64,000 nucleotides of DNA from Isoetes taiwanensis (GCA_021234155.1 JAJEKV010000325.1:248001-312000); one strand, 5' to 3'; positions 1 through 11,564 are shown, counted from the first letter of the stretch. Program-made: numbers and translations. Notes: generated by a model not told the origin, from the sequence alone.

Positions 1-781
1 CTCAAGATGTCATTCTCGAGCAAAATGAACCCCCTCCATCGCCGCCCGTTTTTCCGCGTTTTGCTTGGGTGCATCTTCGGGTCATATGCTTGATTCAAGC
101 ATTCCTACGATCGAGAGAAAAGTCTGCGGCGATGGTTTGTCGCTTAAGATAGTGATCATTTGCGAGAGGTTCTCTTGTAGCTTTAGCGCCCTCGCTACTA
201 GAAGAAACGAGAAGGAGTGCCATAGCGTGGCTTGCTTTGGTACCAAGAAAAATGGCCCTCAAAATATTTGTTTTTTTTTTTTAAGGGGCACGTGTCGAAC
301 CCAGGTTCTTTGGGGCACGTGTCGAACCCAGGTTTTTTTCACATCAAAGAAAATAAGAGGGGAACATGCTTTATATATGGTTTGATTGATATTGAAGTCA
401 ATGTTAACGGTCCAATGGTAGAGCCGCAGGTTGATTAGTGGTGCATCATTCAAATAATTTGTACCTTGATATATTGTTGCAGGCCTTGCAAATAGTTGCA
501 ATGCCTAGATTCTAAAGATATAAGATATAAATGAAGCAGTACTTTGCTATGTTGATTATAAAGGCAATGATTTTGATTTGAACTAAGGCGAGCACATGAA
601 TGGATGTGCCTATAATTGAGGTGGTAGTAGACGTTACCAAAGGCAAAAATGGCTGCTAATTATATGGCAAACCAATACACTATACTCCTTTTTCTTTAAT
701 GTCTTTGGTCAGTTGTAAATTCTCAAGCCTGGATTTCATGTTATGCTTTATTAGTATGCATGTTGTATAGGTGTTAATGCC
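1..781. other. Non-coding 5' flank of the LINE
   Basis: I see no gene in this stretch. The open frames here are short, overlap on both strands and show no recognisable domain. Apart from one short tandem duplication (positions 285-334) it reads as unique AT-rich DNA ending in the target site of the LINE that follows. Confidence 0.6.
285..334. repeat. Two-copy 27-bp tandem repeat with CACGTG core
   Basis: The 23-base string beginning GGGGCACGTGTCGAACCC occurs at 285-307 and again at 312-334, separated by a few bases. Each copy contains a CACGTG palindrome (G-box-like), but no promoter context is visible, so this is recorded only as a repeat. Confidence 0.8.
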
Positions 782-2479
782 CTCTTACCTTTATCATGCC
801 CCTTGGGCAGAGGGAGAGACGTCTTCCATGAAGAGGGAGGTGGAGGCTAAGGTACAGCCTGGGACCCGACAAAGGGCCACATAGGCAATCCGGCCCCGAA
901 CCTTGGAGCCGCGAGAGGCGCAGGGTTGAGGCCACAGTGCTGCACGCCTTGCGTGGCCTCCCACGTAGGTGGAGAACATAACATCTCGGATGTTGCGCAG
1001 CAGTTGGTGCTTAAAAACGACGAAGTCATAGAATTGGAGGATCGCTGCACGACAAAAGCGGATGATAACATCCACTTGCTACAATTTGACGTAAAGAATA
1101 CGCCAGGAGCTTGCGTGATATGGGGGCGCGGTAGACACCGTGGCTGGCGCTATGGAAGCCGGGACACGGGACAGAACCGGTAGAGCAGAGACACCGTAAC
1201 CCTGTCCCTCGATCCGTGCCAAGATTGAGGAGGCTAAGGCCACGCAGAGCAATGTGCCGCCCTCGCCGAAGGCATGGAGGCCGCCAGCGTGGAGACAAGG
1301 ATTCCGTGCCGCTTGGAAGCTAGCCTTGCGTAACGGCTCTCTTAGTAAGGATTTAGCACGGCGGAGGCGGGGAGCTTGGTGAGCCGCGCCCGACAAGGCA
1401 AGGGCCTCCATGCCGAGGCACATGAGCAACTCCGCCATTGACGCAGCGGAGATGGCAAGACATGACAACGCCCCGCAAGAGTGAGCTCCGGGACTGGAGA
1501 ACGAAAACCACAAAGAAAGAACACACCAACCCCGCTGAACCCACCAACCTACATGACGTCAACCCGAACACATGTTGCGGACACATCGACACGCCGCCGG
1601 GCCACCACCCCCCGGCCGCCCGGCTGACAGGCCTCACCCACCTCAACCAACACCTGCATTGCCCCCCCGGCCTAACTTCGTGAACGTAGACGCCAGAGCC
1701 GCGAATGTGGTAGTGGGCTGTAGGGCGGAGGAGCTTCGGAGAACATCTCACTTCGACTCGGCACCACGGATCTTGGACGGATGATGTTCCCAAAGCACTG
1801 CGTGACCATTGGAAAGGTGAGTCGCCATGGACCCGGGGCTCGCGACGCCTCGGTGGTCATCTTCACGCTTGAGAGCTGCGGAAAGGGTGGCCATCCTGCC
1901 GTAGCCGGAAGTTGAAGGGGACGGCCAGACGCTGGGCCGGGACTTGACCCCAAAGACGCCAAGAGACCCAAGGCGGAGTCGGGCCAAAGTCGGACCGCCG
2001 CATATGGAGGGGGGGCCGGGCTGGTCCGGGGAAGGGATGCGAACCAGGGCGCCCAAAGGGGATGCAGTGCACTGCCCCTCTCGAGTCCCTCCTCGAGGGG
2101 CCCCTCCTGGGTGCATCCACAACTTCCGGGCCCCCACAGGACCACCACTACCACCGGACCTGAAGTGGCGACATGCATGCCACTAAATAGGGATCGTGCC
2201 TCAAAGATGGTATCTGGGAATTGCCGCGGGCTTTCCATGGCGTAAGGGGACAGCCTCACCCGGCCGCCATGGACATGGACCTTATCTTCCCTCATGGAAA
2301 CATGGGAACATGCCGGTCACAAAGCTACCCGATTTGCCAGATACCAGCCTCCGCCTTCAATGAGTGCACCGGAAACGAGGACACCGAGGGAATTGCATGT
2401 TATTACTGCATGCCTCTTTGGCCCAATCGGTCTCCCCGTGTTGTAAAGACAGCACAATGTGATACCGCGGGTACGAGTG

Positions 2480-3010
2480 CGTAACAAGCGATGGCGCACC
2501 CTCTCTTTGTGGCGGCTTTGCTACTTCCCACATGTCGAGAGCAACTTTTACCACACACACTTGGATGTGGACATGCAGGGAGCCCTATGTCGATCTATAT
2601 GATGACATACAACAAGATGAGACAATTGGGCAAGGTCATGTTGCTTGGAGATTTCAATGCGCCGCCATCGTGGGCGAGAAAGCGGATCCCAAAATTTGCA
2701 CCTCTAGCCGAGGATGTGTTTGCAAATGGACCCCGCAGAGATGGTTTGGCCAGGGGGCCGATGATGACCGTGTGACACGCGGTATGGCGGGCATTGCCGC
2801 TTGTCGGGCAAGATCTTTGACCCGGTCATTTGCAATGGGGGTACGCTGGCCATCCTCCACCGCTTCACTAGGTGGGAGAACTGGGGGGGCTGCACCGGGG
2901 TGGTGGATTACGGTTTAGCGTGACGAAAGCAATGCCTACACTTGATCACTCGCCTGCCTGACAGTGGCGGACGCAGGAAGTAGACTCGACCGTCAGCCCC
3001 GTTTTGCAGA
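2480..3010 (+). pseudogene. LINE endonuclease region (degenerate)
   Basis: Peptide pieces in changing frames match the apurinic/apyrimidinic-type endonuclease of LINEs. A frame near 2640 encodes VMLLGDFNAPP, the classic LLGDFN motif with the catalytic Asp and Asn, preceded by YVDLYDDIQQDETIGQ in the neighbouring frame (about 2585-2640). Downstream pieces at 2780-2910 carry fragments such as VDYGL that recall the SVVDYVI region just before the final catalytic SDH motif, which I cannot find intact. In LINEs this domain nicks the target DNA so that the RT can prime. Here it is broken by several indels and cannot be read as one protein. Confidence 0.7.
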
Positions 3011-3585
3011 TAGATTGGCAAAGCCAACCGAAAGCACCCATTGCCCCAACACCCCATGTACCACGGTTAAGGCGGCCCGATATGATCATGCGCGGGCGCC
3101 TATGCAGGATGCTTGAGCATGAGCTGGGAGTGTCGCAACTCCCCACATCTTCAACAGCCAGACCCACCGGGAATCCGGGGCCTCTTCTCGAGGGTAGGGG
3201 ACGATGCTTTGGGAGAGACCGCCTCGACGCATCCACTGTGGGTTGCAACCACCTTCCCCCGCAATCACCGGGTTCGATGACTAATGTCGGGATGAAACGA
3301 TGGTTCGCCAAGTGCCGACCCCACCATTCGCCCAAGGCCGGCCGTCACAATACCGCTCCTTCCTCAAGACCAAGAAAGCCGTGTACTTTGCGAGCACCAG
3401 AGCAGATGTTTGGTCTTCTAGACCGCCACCCTAGGGCCTTCGGAGAAAGGTCTTGAGTAAGCCTGCAAGAGCCCACAAGAAATATTACCCTAAAACAATG
3501 GGTGAGATACTTGTAGCGTACCAGATGACCCAATGGGAAGCCGCACCGCATTCTCCTCAATGCCTATGTGCCTAGCGGTCATTAC

Positions 3586-4490
3586 CGGGGGGATGTCATA
3601 ATGGGCCCGCAACGCCGCCTAAACGGGAAGGCAGCAGATTTGGATGGTATGCGTGCAGAGCTTCTCGCGGGTCGGGCCCCCAATGGTGCCGGTTCTCACA
3701 AAGACTCTTCAACAGGGCATTGCAAGAAGGCTTCCCCGCCTTTGGACTACTAGTAGAGTTGTGCCCATATACAAAGCGGGACCCCCAACAGCCAGCCAAC
3801 TATCGCACTATTATGGTCGGATTAAATGCTTTGCCAAGTTGCTTTGTCGATTCTTGGCGATTGACACTTTGGGCAGAGGATGGAGAAGGGCTGGCTCAAG
3901 ACGCGGAGCTAAAGCCCCGCATTCTACTATTGACCATATCTTCACTCGCGAACACTCATAGAGGATAGCGGAATCGGCGCTTGCATCCACAGACCGTTGC
4001 TTTGTGGATTTCGCAGGCTTTTTGGACACAAAGGTTTCGGGATAAGTTGTGGGACAGATTGAGACAGCTAGGGACCCCCGTCGACTTGCAGAATGCTATA
4101 TACAGACTATACGAGGCTTGCTCCGGTCGTCTCACACTGTCGGGGGAGCCCGTTGTTAGTAGCATTGGGGTGCGCCAAGGCTGCCCTCTATCCCCGACGC
4201 TCTTCGGCTTGTACATTGACCAGCTAGAAGAATGGCTAGCTGAGCACGGGGGGGGAGGCGCTCAGTTGATGCACCACATAATCCGGCAACTCATATATGC
4301 TGATGATGTTGGCCTGCTCGCATATACCCCAGAGGACATGCAACGCCACCTGGATGCTTTGGACACTTTCTGCCAATTTACTGACATGAGAGTTAACTTG
4401 GCCAAGACAAGGGTGCTGGCTGGTCCCATCATCTCGGCATTCCACGCCTTCCCTCATTCACTTACCAAAAGGGCGTAGTGGAGGTGGCTC
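3586..4490 (+). pseudogene. LINE reverse transcriptase (frameshifted)
   Basis: This is the polymerase domain of the LINE. The best frame, 3981-4478 (165 codons), contains FRDKLWDRLRQLG, the motif VRQGCPLSPTLFGLYID (motif B) and LIYADDVGLLAYTPEDM (motif C with the catalytic YADD), followed by MRVNLAKTRVL. Upstream pieces in other frames give GKAADLDGMRAELL (3628-3670) and the VVPIYKAG...NYRTIMVG-like stretch (3750-3830), the usual fingers region of plant LINEs. At least four frame changes separate these pieces. The YADD box and motif B are intact, so decay is by indels rather than by loss of catalytic residues. Confidence 0.92.
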
Positions 4491-4619
4491 GGGCCTTATA
4501 AGTATTTGGGCATTGAGTTTTCTACTACCACACTTTAGGATGCATCCATCAGGTTACGGTCACCGCAGGCCGGAAAACCCCCAGATGCAATGCAAAACAA
4601 CAATACAAGGCAGAAGTCA

Positions 4620-5366
4620 GATGCATGGGGTCACCAGCACACTTGTTGAGGGCCTTGGTTGAACCGGTCCTCCTCTATGGGGCGAGAAGTGGGGCGGTGA
4701 TATCCCTCACCACTTGGAATCCATCTAGAGCAGGTACAGAAAGCTTTCTTGGCGGGGCACCGGGAGTGAAATCCACGGTCCCATATCAGATCTTGCTCCA
4801 AGAGACAGGCTTCCTTCCATTCTGAGGGTCGCTACTGGAACGTCACATTATTTACTTCCGTAAGGTGGTGGCTATGGATGAAGCCCGCGCCCAACCTTGC
4901 TTTGGCAAAGGGCGATGGGCCCCAGCGACTCAAAGCTTCTTTGAAAAGACAAGCAAGCCCGGTGGTTCGCTATGGAATGTGCGGGCACACGGATGTGGAT
5001 CGATTGCATACACCGAAGGAACGCGCTGCCTTGAAGCAAAGATTGGATGCTTGCTTCATGGCCAAGCTTTGGGATGCAGGCCCCCGTCACATGTCAAGGT
5101 GGCAAATTATCGACACCCAGGTTAATCCCATGCTCACGAGGGGCCCACACCACTACCTCGCGCACCCATCTACCCATGAAAAGCGCCAGGTGATTGCTTC
5201 CATTCGCGACAGTGCACACCACCTCCGCATTGGAGAGGGGAGATGGATTCGGGAGCAGGAGGACAGAGTCCATCGCCAGTGTCCAACAGCGCCATTGAGG
5301 ATGAAAGTCACGCCCTCAGCTTGCCCGGGCCAGACGGGCATATCCCGGCTCCAGATGCTCGGTTAG
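4620..5366 (+). pseudogene. LINE ORF2 C-terminal region with zinc-finger remnant
   Basis: Two frames continue the LINE ORF2 product after the RT: a piece with LVEPVLLYGA (4660-4690), KSTVPYQILLQETG (4770-4820) and, in the frame 4878-5366, a helical stretch ending in AHHLRIGEGRWIREQEDRV followed by a C-x2-C-like and CPG arrangement near 5270-5340. This layout (thumb and connection, then a C-terminal zinc-knuckle-like region) is typical of plant LINE ORF2. The frame closes at 5366, about 330 bases before the repeat tail, leaving an ordinary 3' UTR. Confidence 0.7.
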
Positions 5367-5672
5367 TTGTGCCCCATCGAGGCCTTGCATGAGCTACTGA
5401 GCACGCGTCCCCTGTAGGGCTTGTTGGGATCGTACCTCCGGGGTAATGGATCGCCGGACTCGAGTTATGCCCCCCCGTCCGACATTAACCTCACTGCATT
5501 TTGTGATTATGTATATAATCAGGTAAAGATGTAGACAAGATCCTTATTGCTACTAAGGTTTTTCCCAAAACCCTTCAAGCGGGGTTTTTTAATCCCGGTA
5601 GTAATATCACTTGCGCTCTCTCTTTGTACTTGGGTCCCATAGGCCGGTTGGTCTCGTGGATGATAAAATCAT

Positions 5673-5695
5673 ATTCTATTCTATTCTATTCTATT
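5673..5695 (+). repeat. ATTCT pentanucleotide tail of the LINE
   Basis: Four to five copies of ATTCT end the LINE directly before the second copy of its target-site duplication. A simple-repeat tail in place of poly(A) is known in several LINE clades. Confidence 0.9.
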
Positions 5696-5710
5696 CTCTT
5701 ACCTTTATCA

Positions 5711-6442
5711 AACGTCGGTTTCAAGTTTTAGCATGCATTTTTCTTCTCATCCTCCTCCCCCCTTTCTATACGCCCTTTTTGGGAAAGGATGGATACTGAA
5801 CCATGTCCATAGAGCAATCCCAGCCATCCAGTAGCAAGGACACACCTTCGTGCAGTGTATATTTCTTAGTAAGTAAGAAATTAACTATGCAGTGAAATAT
5901 TTATTTATAATCTTGATCGCCACCGTGACGTAAAATATGACATGATCAAACATTCTCGTGCTGCGACTCACAAGATACAACAACAACAGATAGGCTTTTC
6001 ATTCATCTCAGTGGTTTTTCTACAATGGTATACAGTGGGTAGCTGCATATTGCAAGGTACCCATAAAATTTAAAAAACATAGGGAATATCTACTTATATC
6101 ACCTAGATCCCAAAAATAAAATTGTTTGCTACAAATGTTGGCTAGTGTACCTGCTGAGAGCTTATCACCGGGATTAATAAACCTCGCCCTTTCGGGTTTT
6201 CAAGGAAAAACCCTAGTGATAAGCCCTCGGCAAGGGCTTAGACAAATGCAAGGCTTCTAAAATGCTCCCATAAAAATCCCACGCTTCAAGGAGAGAAGGA
6301 GTCGCACATCACCTCTGTACTTGCACATCACTACCACTAAAACCCAATGATAAGAAAACAACAACCTCAAAAGGCCAGGGGCTGGTCACGCATGTCACGA
6401 GACAATTTTGATAAATAACGTTTACATAAATAACAAAAATTA
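5711..6442. other. Non-coding spacer with one fold-back
   Basis: No gene is visible between the two LINEs. The one structured part is a fold-back with arms at 6158-6173 (GAGCTTATCACCGGG-like) and 6211-6227 (CCCTAGTGATAAGCCCTC), enclosing about 37 bases that contain a smaller hairpin. It could be a small MITE remnant; no target-site duplication was found. Confidence 0.5.
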
Positions 6443-7270
6443 AGGGAAGGAAGGAAGGAAGGAATTTTTAACGTCCACGGAACCCAATCGGGTTATGGGA
6501 CCAGAACAAACAAAGGGGGCATAAGCCCTAACAAAACAGAGGGCCGAAGCCCAAAGAACATAACATGGGGTCAAAGCCCCGTTACAACACACAATACAGG
6601 GCATGAGCCCTACCAAAACTCGGGAGCTATGCCCCCTAACAAGTCTCAAATACCAAATACAAAACAAGCAGGCATAAGCTATGCCCCACAACAAAGTAAG
6701 CAATAAAAGGAAATCCAAACCAAAACGGAGTCGGGACGCCTAGGGCTATACAAAAACTGTCCATGGATCAGTCGGCCAATAATCTCGGATAATAGCCTGG
6801 CCTCCCCGGGCAGATACAGCCCACTTGGCGGTCGAGTAACAAAGCCCGGACTTCGGCATAATTCTTCCCTTCGTCCGCGAGTGCGTGGGTAAGGTCTTCC
6901 CGACGAGAAAGCGGTTCCTTCAAATGATTGCCAGCAACCTGGAGGATGTGTAATGGACGAGGGATCCCCGAAGCGGACTAGCAAGTGCGGGGGCAATCGG
7001 GTCGGAGCTGCTCCAACCGGGGTGCGTAAAGGACGCCTGCGGTGTGCATTATCTGAGTGAAAAACCGGTCCACCTCAACTCTAGCAGGAGTGTCACTCGC
7101 CTCTTCCAATCCTACGACGCGTAGGTTGTGGCGACATGTGCTCTCAGGTTCATACTTGGCTACTTAACGTGGGACCTTCGCCGCCGCCAGGTGGACAATC
7201 CCGTGTCTTCATGGCGCATGTGGGCCTAGGTAACCGCGGGCATCTTCCGGGCATGGCATGTACATGGTAA
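6443..7270 (-). mobile_element. 5'-truncated LINE, 3' end with TTCC tail
   Basis: Read on the minus strand, a low-complexity region with repeated phrases (GGGCATAGCTT, GGGGCTTTGACCCC, GGGCTTATGCCCC) runs into a (TTCC)n tail at 6443-6464, the same kind of tail as the ATTCT tail of the first LINE. Upstream (about 6780-7080) a broken frame carries a coiled-coil-like, charged peptide (NHLKEPLSRREDLTHAL). I infer the 3' UTR and final coding part of a truncated LINE. The 5' boundary and target-site duplication were not found, so the right limit is approximate. Confidence 0.5.
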
Positions 7271-7741
7271 GCTTTGGTGTTCGACAGACACCGGGTGAAG
7301 CATCACGTGCTCGCCGACCGCAAAAGAAAATATCTCAAAAAAGTACCCCACTCTCTAAAGGTAATTGAGCAGATGTCTCTGTGAGAGTGACGGTAGATTG
7401 AACCGTGCGAAGCTTGATCAACAGGTCTAAGCACAATTTCATTAAAATGAGAAATTTCGTGATTCCAATTAGGAACGAAAATCCTTTTTAGTCCATTTTA
7501 TGCCTTTTTTTGAGCAATTATGGCGCCATTTAGAAAAAAAATGCATCTAAAGTGCCATTTATTGGCGCCATTAGAAATATTAACAGTGCATATAATGAAG
7601 CCAAAGAAACATGACATCACAAAATTAGTTCAAATTTCTAAATTCATAGATTTGATTATCAAAAAATTTGCCACAACAGGCAAGTACTCGAAAGAGAGAG
7701 TCTGTTTACAAAAGTATTATTGTACAATAATCACACAAAAT
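7271..7741. other. Non-coding; first GGCGCC palindromes
   Basis: No coding region of its own. Near 7517-7575 there are two GGCGCCATT-type palindromic words, the first of the family that recurs to 22.1 kb. The stretch is probably the 3' flank or UTR of the minus-strand gene that ends at 7742. Confidence 0.5.
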
Positions 7742-9386
7742 TCAGGGTTCCGCATCAGGATCAGGTTCCACATCAGGATCATGTTTCGCATCGCCAGGGC
7801 CATGGCTAGAAGAAGCACCCATAGGATCTCCTTGAAAGCTCTCGAACGCTGTGGCAGTGAAATTGGGATCATCAAGAACGTCCAGATTGAATTGTGTATT
7901 CTTGATCACATCATAGTCCACATCGGGTGGAGCTTCAGGCATCTCTGGATTTGGTGGATCTGACTTCTTCAAGAACAAACATCTTGTCTGTTGTGACAGA
8001 ACCTTTGCAATGGTAGGATTAGGGAGGCGGTCAAGCCTATCAAGAATCCCCTTTAGGCACTCCTGCTTAACCGGGTCACTTTCGAACACAATGCAAAATC
8101 TCTTATTCATCAATGAAGCCCGGCCAAACGAACCACAGGAGAAGTAATCAAACACTCTCTGTTCCTCGGCAATACCATTTTTCCACGAGATAGGAGCATG
8201 TGGCGTGGATGATTGGTTTCTCATGATTCGTCCCTGGCAAGCCTTGCCAACTGTACTGAATCTGTTGTTGCGAGCTTCCGACCATAGCCTCGGTCTCCCG
8301 TCTTCGTCTTCTTCATTAGGTACCGGAAGTGGTGGCAGTTCTTGAGGATGATCGTTAAACGAGAACCTGAGATCAATGTCATCGACAGGGTCACCAGCAG
8401 TGGCCTGAATTTTAGTGGCGTAGACTAGTGCATGGGGCTCTGAATACCTTTGGTAGGCGGGTTCTGGTATTCATCCTCATAGATGCCAATAAAGACTACG
8501 GATCACGGAATCAGTTATCCAACACCGATGAAATTAAAAATTATGCTCTGGCCTTGCAAAGCACACTATCCAGAAAGAATCAGCTGTGGTGTTCTTTACA
8601 GCTGTATTAAAAAAATTAGTTAGTGTGGTTGTGTCCCACATTGGAGTTATGCCTCTAGTGTCCAGGACTATCAAGGATACTGGCACAGGAGTGCATCTAA
8701 CTTGCCCCCTGCTGTCTGTTAGTTCAACTTCGCAACGGAAGTCTTCAGTATCCTCTCTCTGCAAGACAGCATTGTGTATGAATCTTGCCAAGGCAGGTGG
8801 CACCGAAAACTCCTTCCTTGGTCACTCCAACTTCAACCCACTTACTATGCAAGGTGGCCATGGAAATCAGGTCGGTATCCTCGAAGCCCGGCATGGCAGT
8901 ACTGAGATCAGTGAAGGATTTGAACTTCCTCGGAAAATTATCCTTCACATATTCAAAAATTTCCTTCTTCAAGAAAGATATAGATCTTAGTGTCTTTGCC
9001 CTTGTCTTGAAGAATTGCTTACCTGTATAATCATTGGTGACCTTGACGAAGGTCTTCCCATCCAGCACTTCCTGGAAAAGAACCCGACAGTCTTCGTAGT
9101 TGAGTCCCCTCATGCACCTCAGGTAGGTCCGATTTGAAGTAGTCGATTCTTTTTGCCCGATTCTGGTAATAGTTTGTCCCTTGTTGTCCTTTAGCTTGCC
9201 AGATTTCCACAAGTTCCATAAGGACACGAATAACTGAAAAATATCCTCTGGCATGAAGACCCACTGGTTGAAATCTTTTGGATGCTTACCACGCATGGTC
9301 ACTTCAGCCAAAGCCAGATAACGCTGGAAACAACATGAAGTTAGTCTTGAATGATATTTACTGAGCAAATGGCGCCGCGGCGCCAT
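7742..9386 (-). pseudogene. Methyltransferase-like gene, C-terminal half (frameshifted)
   Basis: Three minus-strand frames join into one product after small frameshifts: 9386-8745 (213 codons), 8803-8534 (89 codons) and about 8430-7742 (contains a 160-codon frame). The middle piece has a strand-loop pattern SLIVLDTRG followed by SFWIVCFARPE, in the place where beta-class DNA methyltransferases have motif IV (DPPY/W). The last piece has QRVFDYFSCGSFGRASLM followed by NKRFCIVFESDP, which resembles motif I (FxGxG then ExD) of the same permuted fold. The catalytic DPPY is replaced by DTRG. The product ends in an acidic D/P-rich tail. My reading is an amino-methyltransferase-like fold, probably inactive; an unrelated Rossmann-like protein is possible. 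Whether it belongs to a transposon or to the host is unclear. Confidence 0.45.
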
Positions 9387-9450
9387 TTAATGAGCAAATG
9401 GCGCCGCGGCCCCATTTCCTCACTAAATGGCGCCGCAGCGCCGTTTGCGA
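9358..9450. repeat. Three GGCGCC palindromes in tandem
   Basis: Three units about 30 bases apart (9367-9388, 9397-9418, 9425-9447) each read AAATGGCGCC...GGCGCCATTT or nearly so. The first is a perfect 22-base palindrome. They lie between coding pieces of the minus-strand gene, probably in an intron. Confidence 0.9.
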
Positions 9451-9469
9451 ACCTTGCCAACAATTACAA

Positions 9470-11322
9470 CGGTATGTACCTTGTATGGTTACGGCGTGCC
9501 CGCGTCCCGATGGATCAGGCTTCCCGCATAGACCATATTGCTGCCGCAGGTGGGTTATGTTATCAATGAAGGGTTCTTTGAAAATAGTCTTCGCGGCGAT
9601 ATCATTGACTTCACAATTGAGCTGCATTCATTCTTGCTCGTTGGTATGCGGGATAAGACTTCGGCAATTCCGTTCAAGATAAATCTTTGACATTTGCTCT
9701 TGGGACTTTGCTGTGCCGAGTCTTTTACATACAATTCGAGCAGACCATAAGCGAAAGTGATTGCCATTCACTATATAACCATGAGGTCATCCTCGGTTTT
9801 CCATGGTTGTAGTTTCCTTGTGAGGGGATTAAATGGAATCACGTCCGCAGGAGTAAACACTGGATGTGGGTCTCTTTGAAAGGATTCCACTAACGTTTTA
9901 ACGTGCTCCATATTTCTTGGCCTAGATGTCAGATTTGTAGGCCCTTGATATATCTGAACACGTTTATCTTTTTTATAAATGTGATACCCAGAGGAAATAG
10001 ATGCCGGTGGTCAAAGATTTTTTGCAGTGTATTCTCTGCCGTCTTTTCCTCTTCAGACTTTTCCACCTTAAGATTTGCGGGCACCTCGAGCAAGTCTTTG
10101 AGCTATTCTTAATGTAAGCTTACGCTCGGGCCGAATGGTGACCCTTTTGGCGGTGCAGTGCCCTTGATCCTCTGGATATGTGATGGGCTTGGAGGACCTT
10201 CACCACCATACGGCGCCTTTCATTGGCTCCTCTCCGATCTGTCTTGGACTTCCAGGGAACGAGTGTCTTCTTTGCTTTTTAGGTGTCCTATCCTTCTCGA
10301 AGGTCTCTAGCACATTGCTTCTTCTTCTTCTTCTTTTTCCTTCCGTTTCCTCTGTCTCCACTTCCTTTCCCTCCTTTTCTGTCCCACCTTTCCTTCATAC
10401 GCCCTTTTAGTCCCCTTGCCTTTTCTTTCCTTTCCTTCCTCTCTTTCTTTTCTGCTTTTCCTTCTTTTCTTTTTCCTTTTCTTTCTTTTCCTTTCGGGAT
10501 CTTCGTGATCCTTTCTCTTAACTTTCCGGCTTGTCCGCCCGCCTTTCAGGTGCTTTCGGTTTCTGGCCAACATCCTCGATGCGGATAGGAGTCTTTTTAA
10601 ATTTGGCTGCATTTGCCTTCCTAGTTTGTCTTGTCTTCTTCACGCTTCAACATTTTTAGCGAGGGCCGTGTCCACAATGCCGGGTAGTTTCTTTGGGCTA
10701 ATGCCTTGACAAGCGAATGAAGCCGAGTTTTTCGACTTCGTTCAAGCGATTTGCGAAGAATCATAAAACCCCTCAAAATTTCTTGTGGACCTTTGATGTC
10801 GGCTTCTTCAAATTGTTGTATGATGGCGGCCTTAGCCCTTCCTCGCCGAGCGGCTACATTTACGATACTAGCGAGACATTACAAGTGGGATCATAAAACT
10901 TCCAGGTCCACATAGTAGACAATTATTTCTGGCGTATAATGTCCTCCACGGACTACACCCGGATCAATCATCGCGACCGCTCTTGCTAACCTGCCTCATG
11001 TTTACCAAGATACCCGGCTGGTAAATTCCGGCTGATTCTGGTGCCGTCTCCTTTATAAGCGGTGGGAACTCTCTTCGGCGATCTCCTTCGAGCACGTAGC
11101 GGTGGAGGGGCTCACCCGCATTATTTCCATGCACCGATTAATGCGTCTATCGGATGATAGTGCGGGTCGGATTGAAATTGTGTTTCGGGCGTAATATAGC
11201 TGCAACACGGGAGGCATCGGTAATAAAGAGGCATCAATAACTTCGTTGGAACAAGCGGTGAACCTGACGACTAAGCAAATGGCGCCATGCGCCATTTTAT
11301 ATCGAAGTTGATGCATAAGCAC
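9470..11322 (-). pseudogene. Methyltransferase-like gene, upstream part
   Basis: Minus-strand coding-like pieces continue upstream: about 11.3-11.05 kb (with PMPPVLQLYYARN), 10.9-10.6 kb (with QFEEADIKGPQEILRGFM and RKTRLHSLVKALAQRNYPAL), a very basic and acidic low-complexity block at 10.6-10.3 kb, and 9.8-9.5 kb (with CEVNDIAAKTIFKEPFIDNI). The order and the shared strand suggest one gene with introns and frameshifts that ends at 7742. No domain can be named in this part. The charged block, rich in Lys, Arg and Glu, looks like a nuclear-localisation or DNA-binding linker. Confidence 0.4.
10307..10612 (-). repeat. Polypyrimidine tract coding a K/R/E-rich block
   Basis: The plus strand is almost pure CTT/TTTCC for about 200 bases. 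On the minus strand it gives runs such as RKRKKRKKKRRKSRKE in one frame and KGKEKKGKEKEGK in another. It is a low-complexity segment inside the broken minus-strand gene rather than a separate gene. Confidence 0.6.
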
Positions 11323-11564
11323 ATGGAAGCAGCTCTATTGCATTTCCCTGCGTTTGTTCGCAGAGGCCCGATTCCGGTCAGAGCCCTTCCATTCGAGGAA
11401 GATGGTTCGAAGGAGAGTGGCTCTGACCGGGTCGAGGCACACGAGACTCGTAGTAGTGCACTACAAAGCGTAACACAATGAGAAGCAATCTACCAATCGC
11501 CATTTGGTTGGTAGATTGGTTCTCATTGTGTTTACATATGTGAATGCTTACGTATTTATGCGGA
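11267..11564 (+). repeat. 298-bp tandem unit, copy 1 (left of the transposon)
   Basis: This unit matches the two units at 21332-21630 and 21631-21930 in order and orientation: ATGCATAAGCACATGGAAGC, CCCTGCGTTTGTTCGC, GGAAGATGG, GTAACACAATGAGAAGCAATC. It is separated from them only by the 9.77-kb transposon. It holds two palindromic parts, including a long hairpin at 11472-11532. Confidence 0.85.
11472..11532. repeat. 25-bp-arm hairpin
   Basis: Left arm 11472-11496 (AACACAATGAGAAGCAATCT...) and right arm 11508-11532 (...GGTTCTCATTGTGTT) are complementary at 24 of 25 positions around an 11-base loop that contains GCCATTT. Confidence 0.9.

Larger units (their letters stand above)
797..5695 (+). 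mobile_element. LINE non-LTR retrotransposon, nearly complete, frameshifted
   Basis: The element is bounded by a perfect 15-bp target-site duplication, CTCTTACCTTTATCA, at 782-796 and 5696-5710, and ends in an ATTCT pentanucleotide tail (5673-5695), the usual 3' signature of target-primed reverse transcription. Inside, in order, are a GC-rich first part with no clear domain (797-2250), an apurinic-type endonuclease region (about 2480-3010), a reverse transcriptase (about 3590-4490) and a C-terminal cysteine-rich part (about 4620-5366). No frame is open throughout; homologous pieces jump between frames every 100-400 bases through small indels. The length of 4.9 kb fits a full or nearly full LINE. 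The perfect duplication implies a fairly recent insertion, which sits oddly with so many frameshifts. Confidence 0.93.

Noticed and set aside
7520-7963. 147-codon plus-strand frame
   Set aside because: Shadow of the minus-strand methyltransferase-like frame and of a palindrome-bearing flank.
10283-10588. 101-codon plus-strand frame rich in Phe, Leu and Ser
   Set aside because: Translation of the polypyrimidine tract; the minus strand gives the more sensible charged block.
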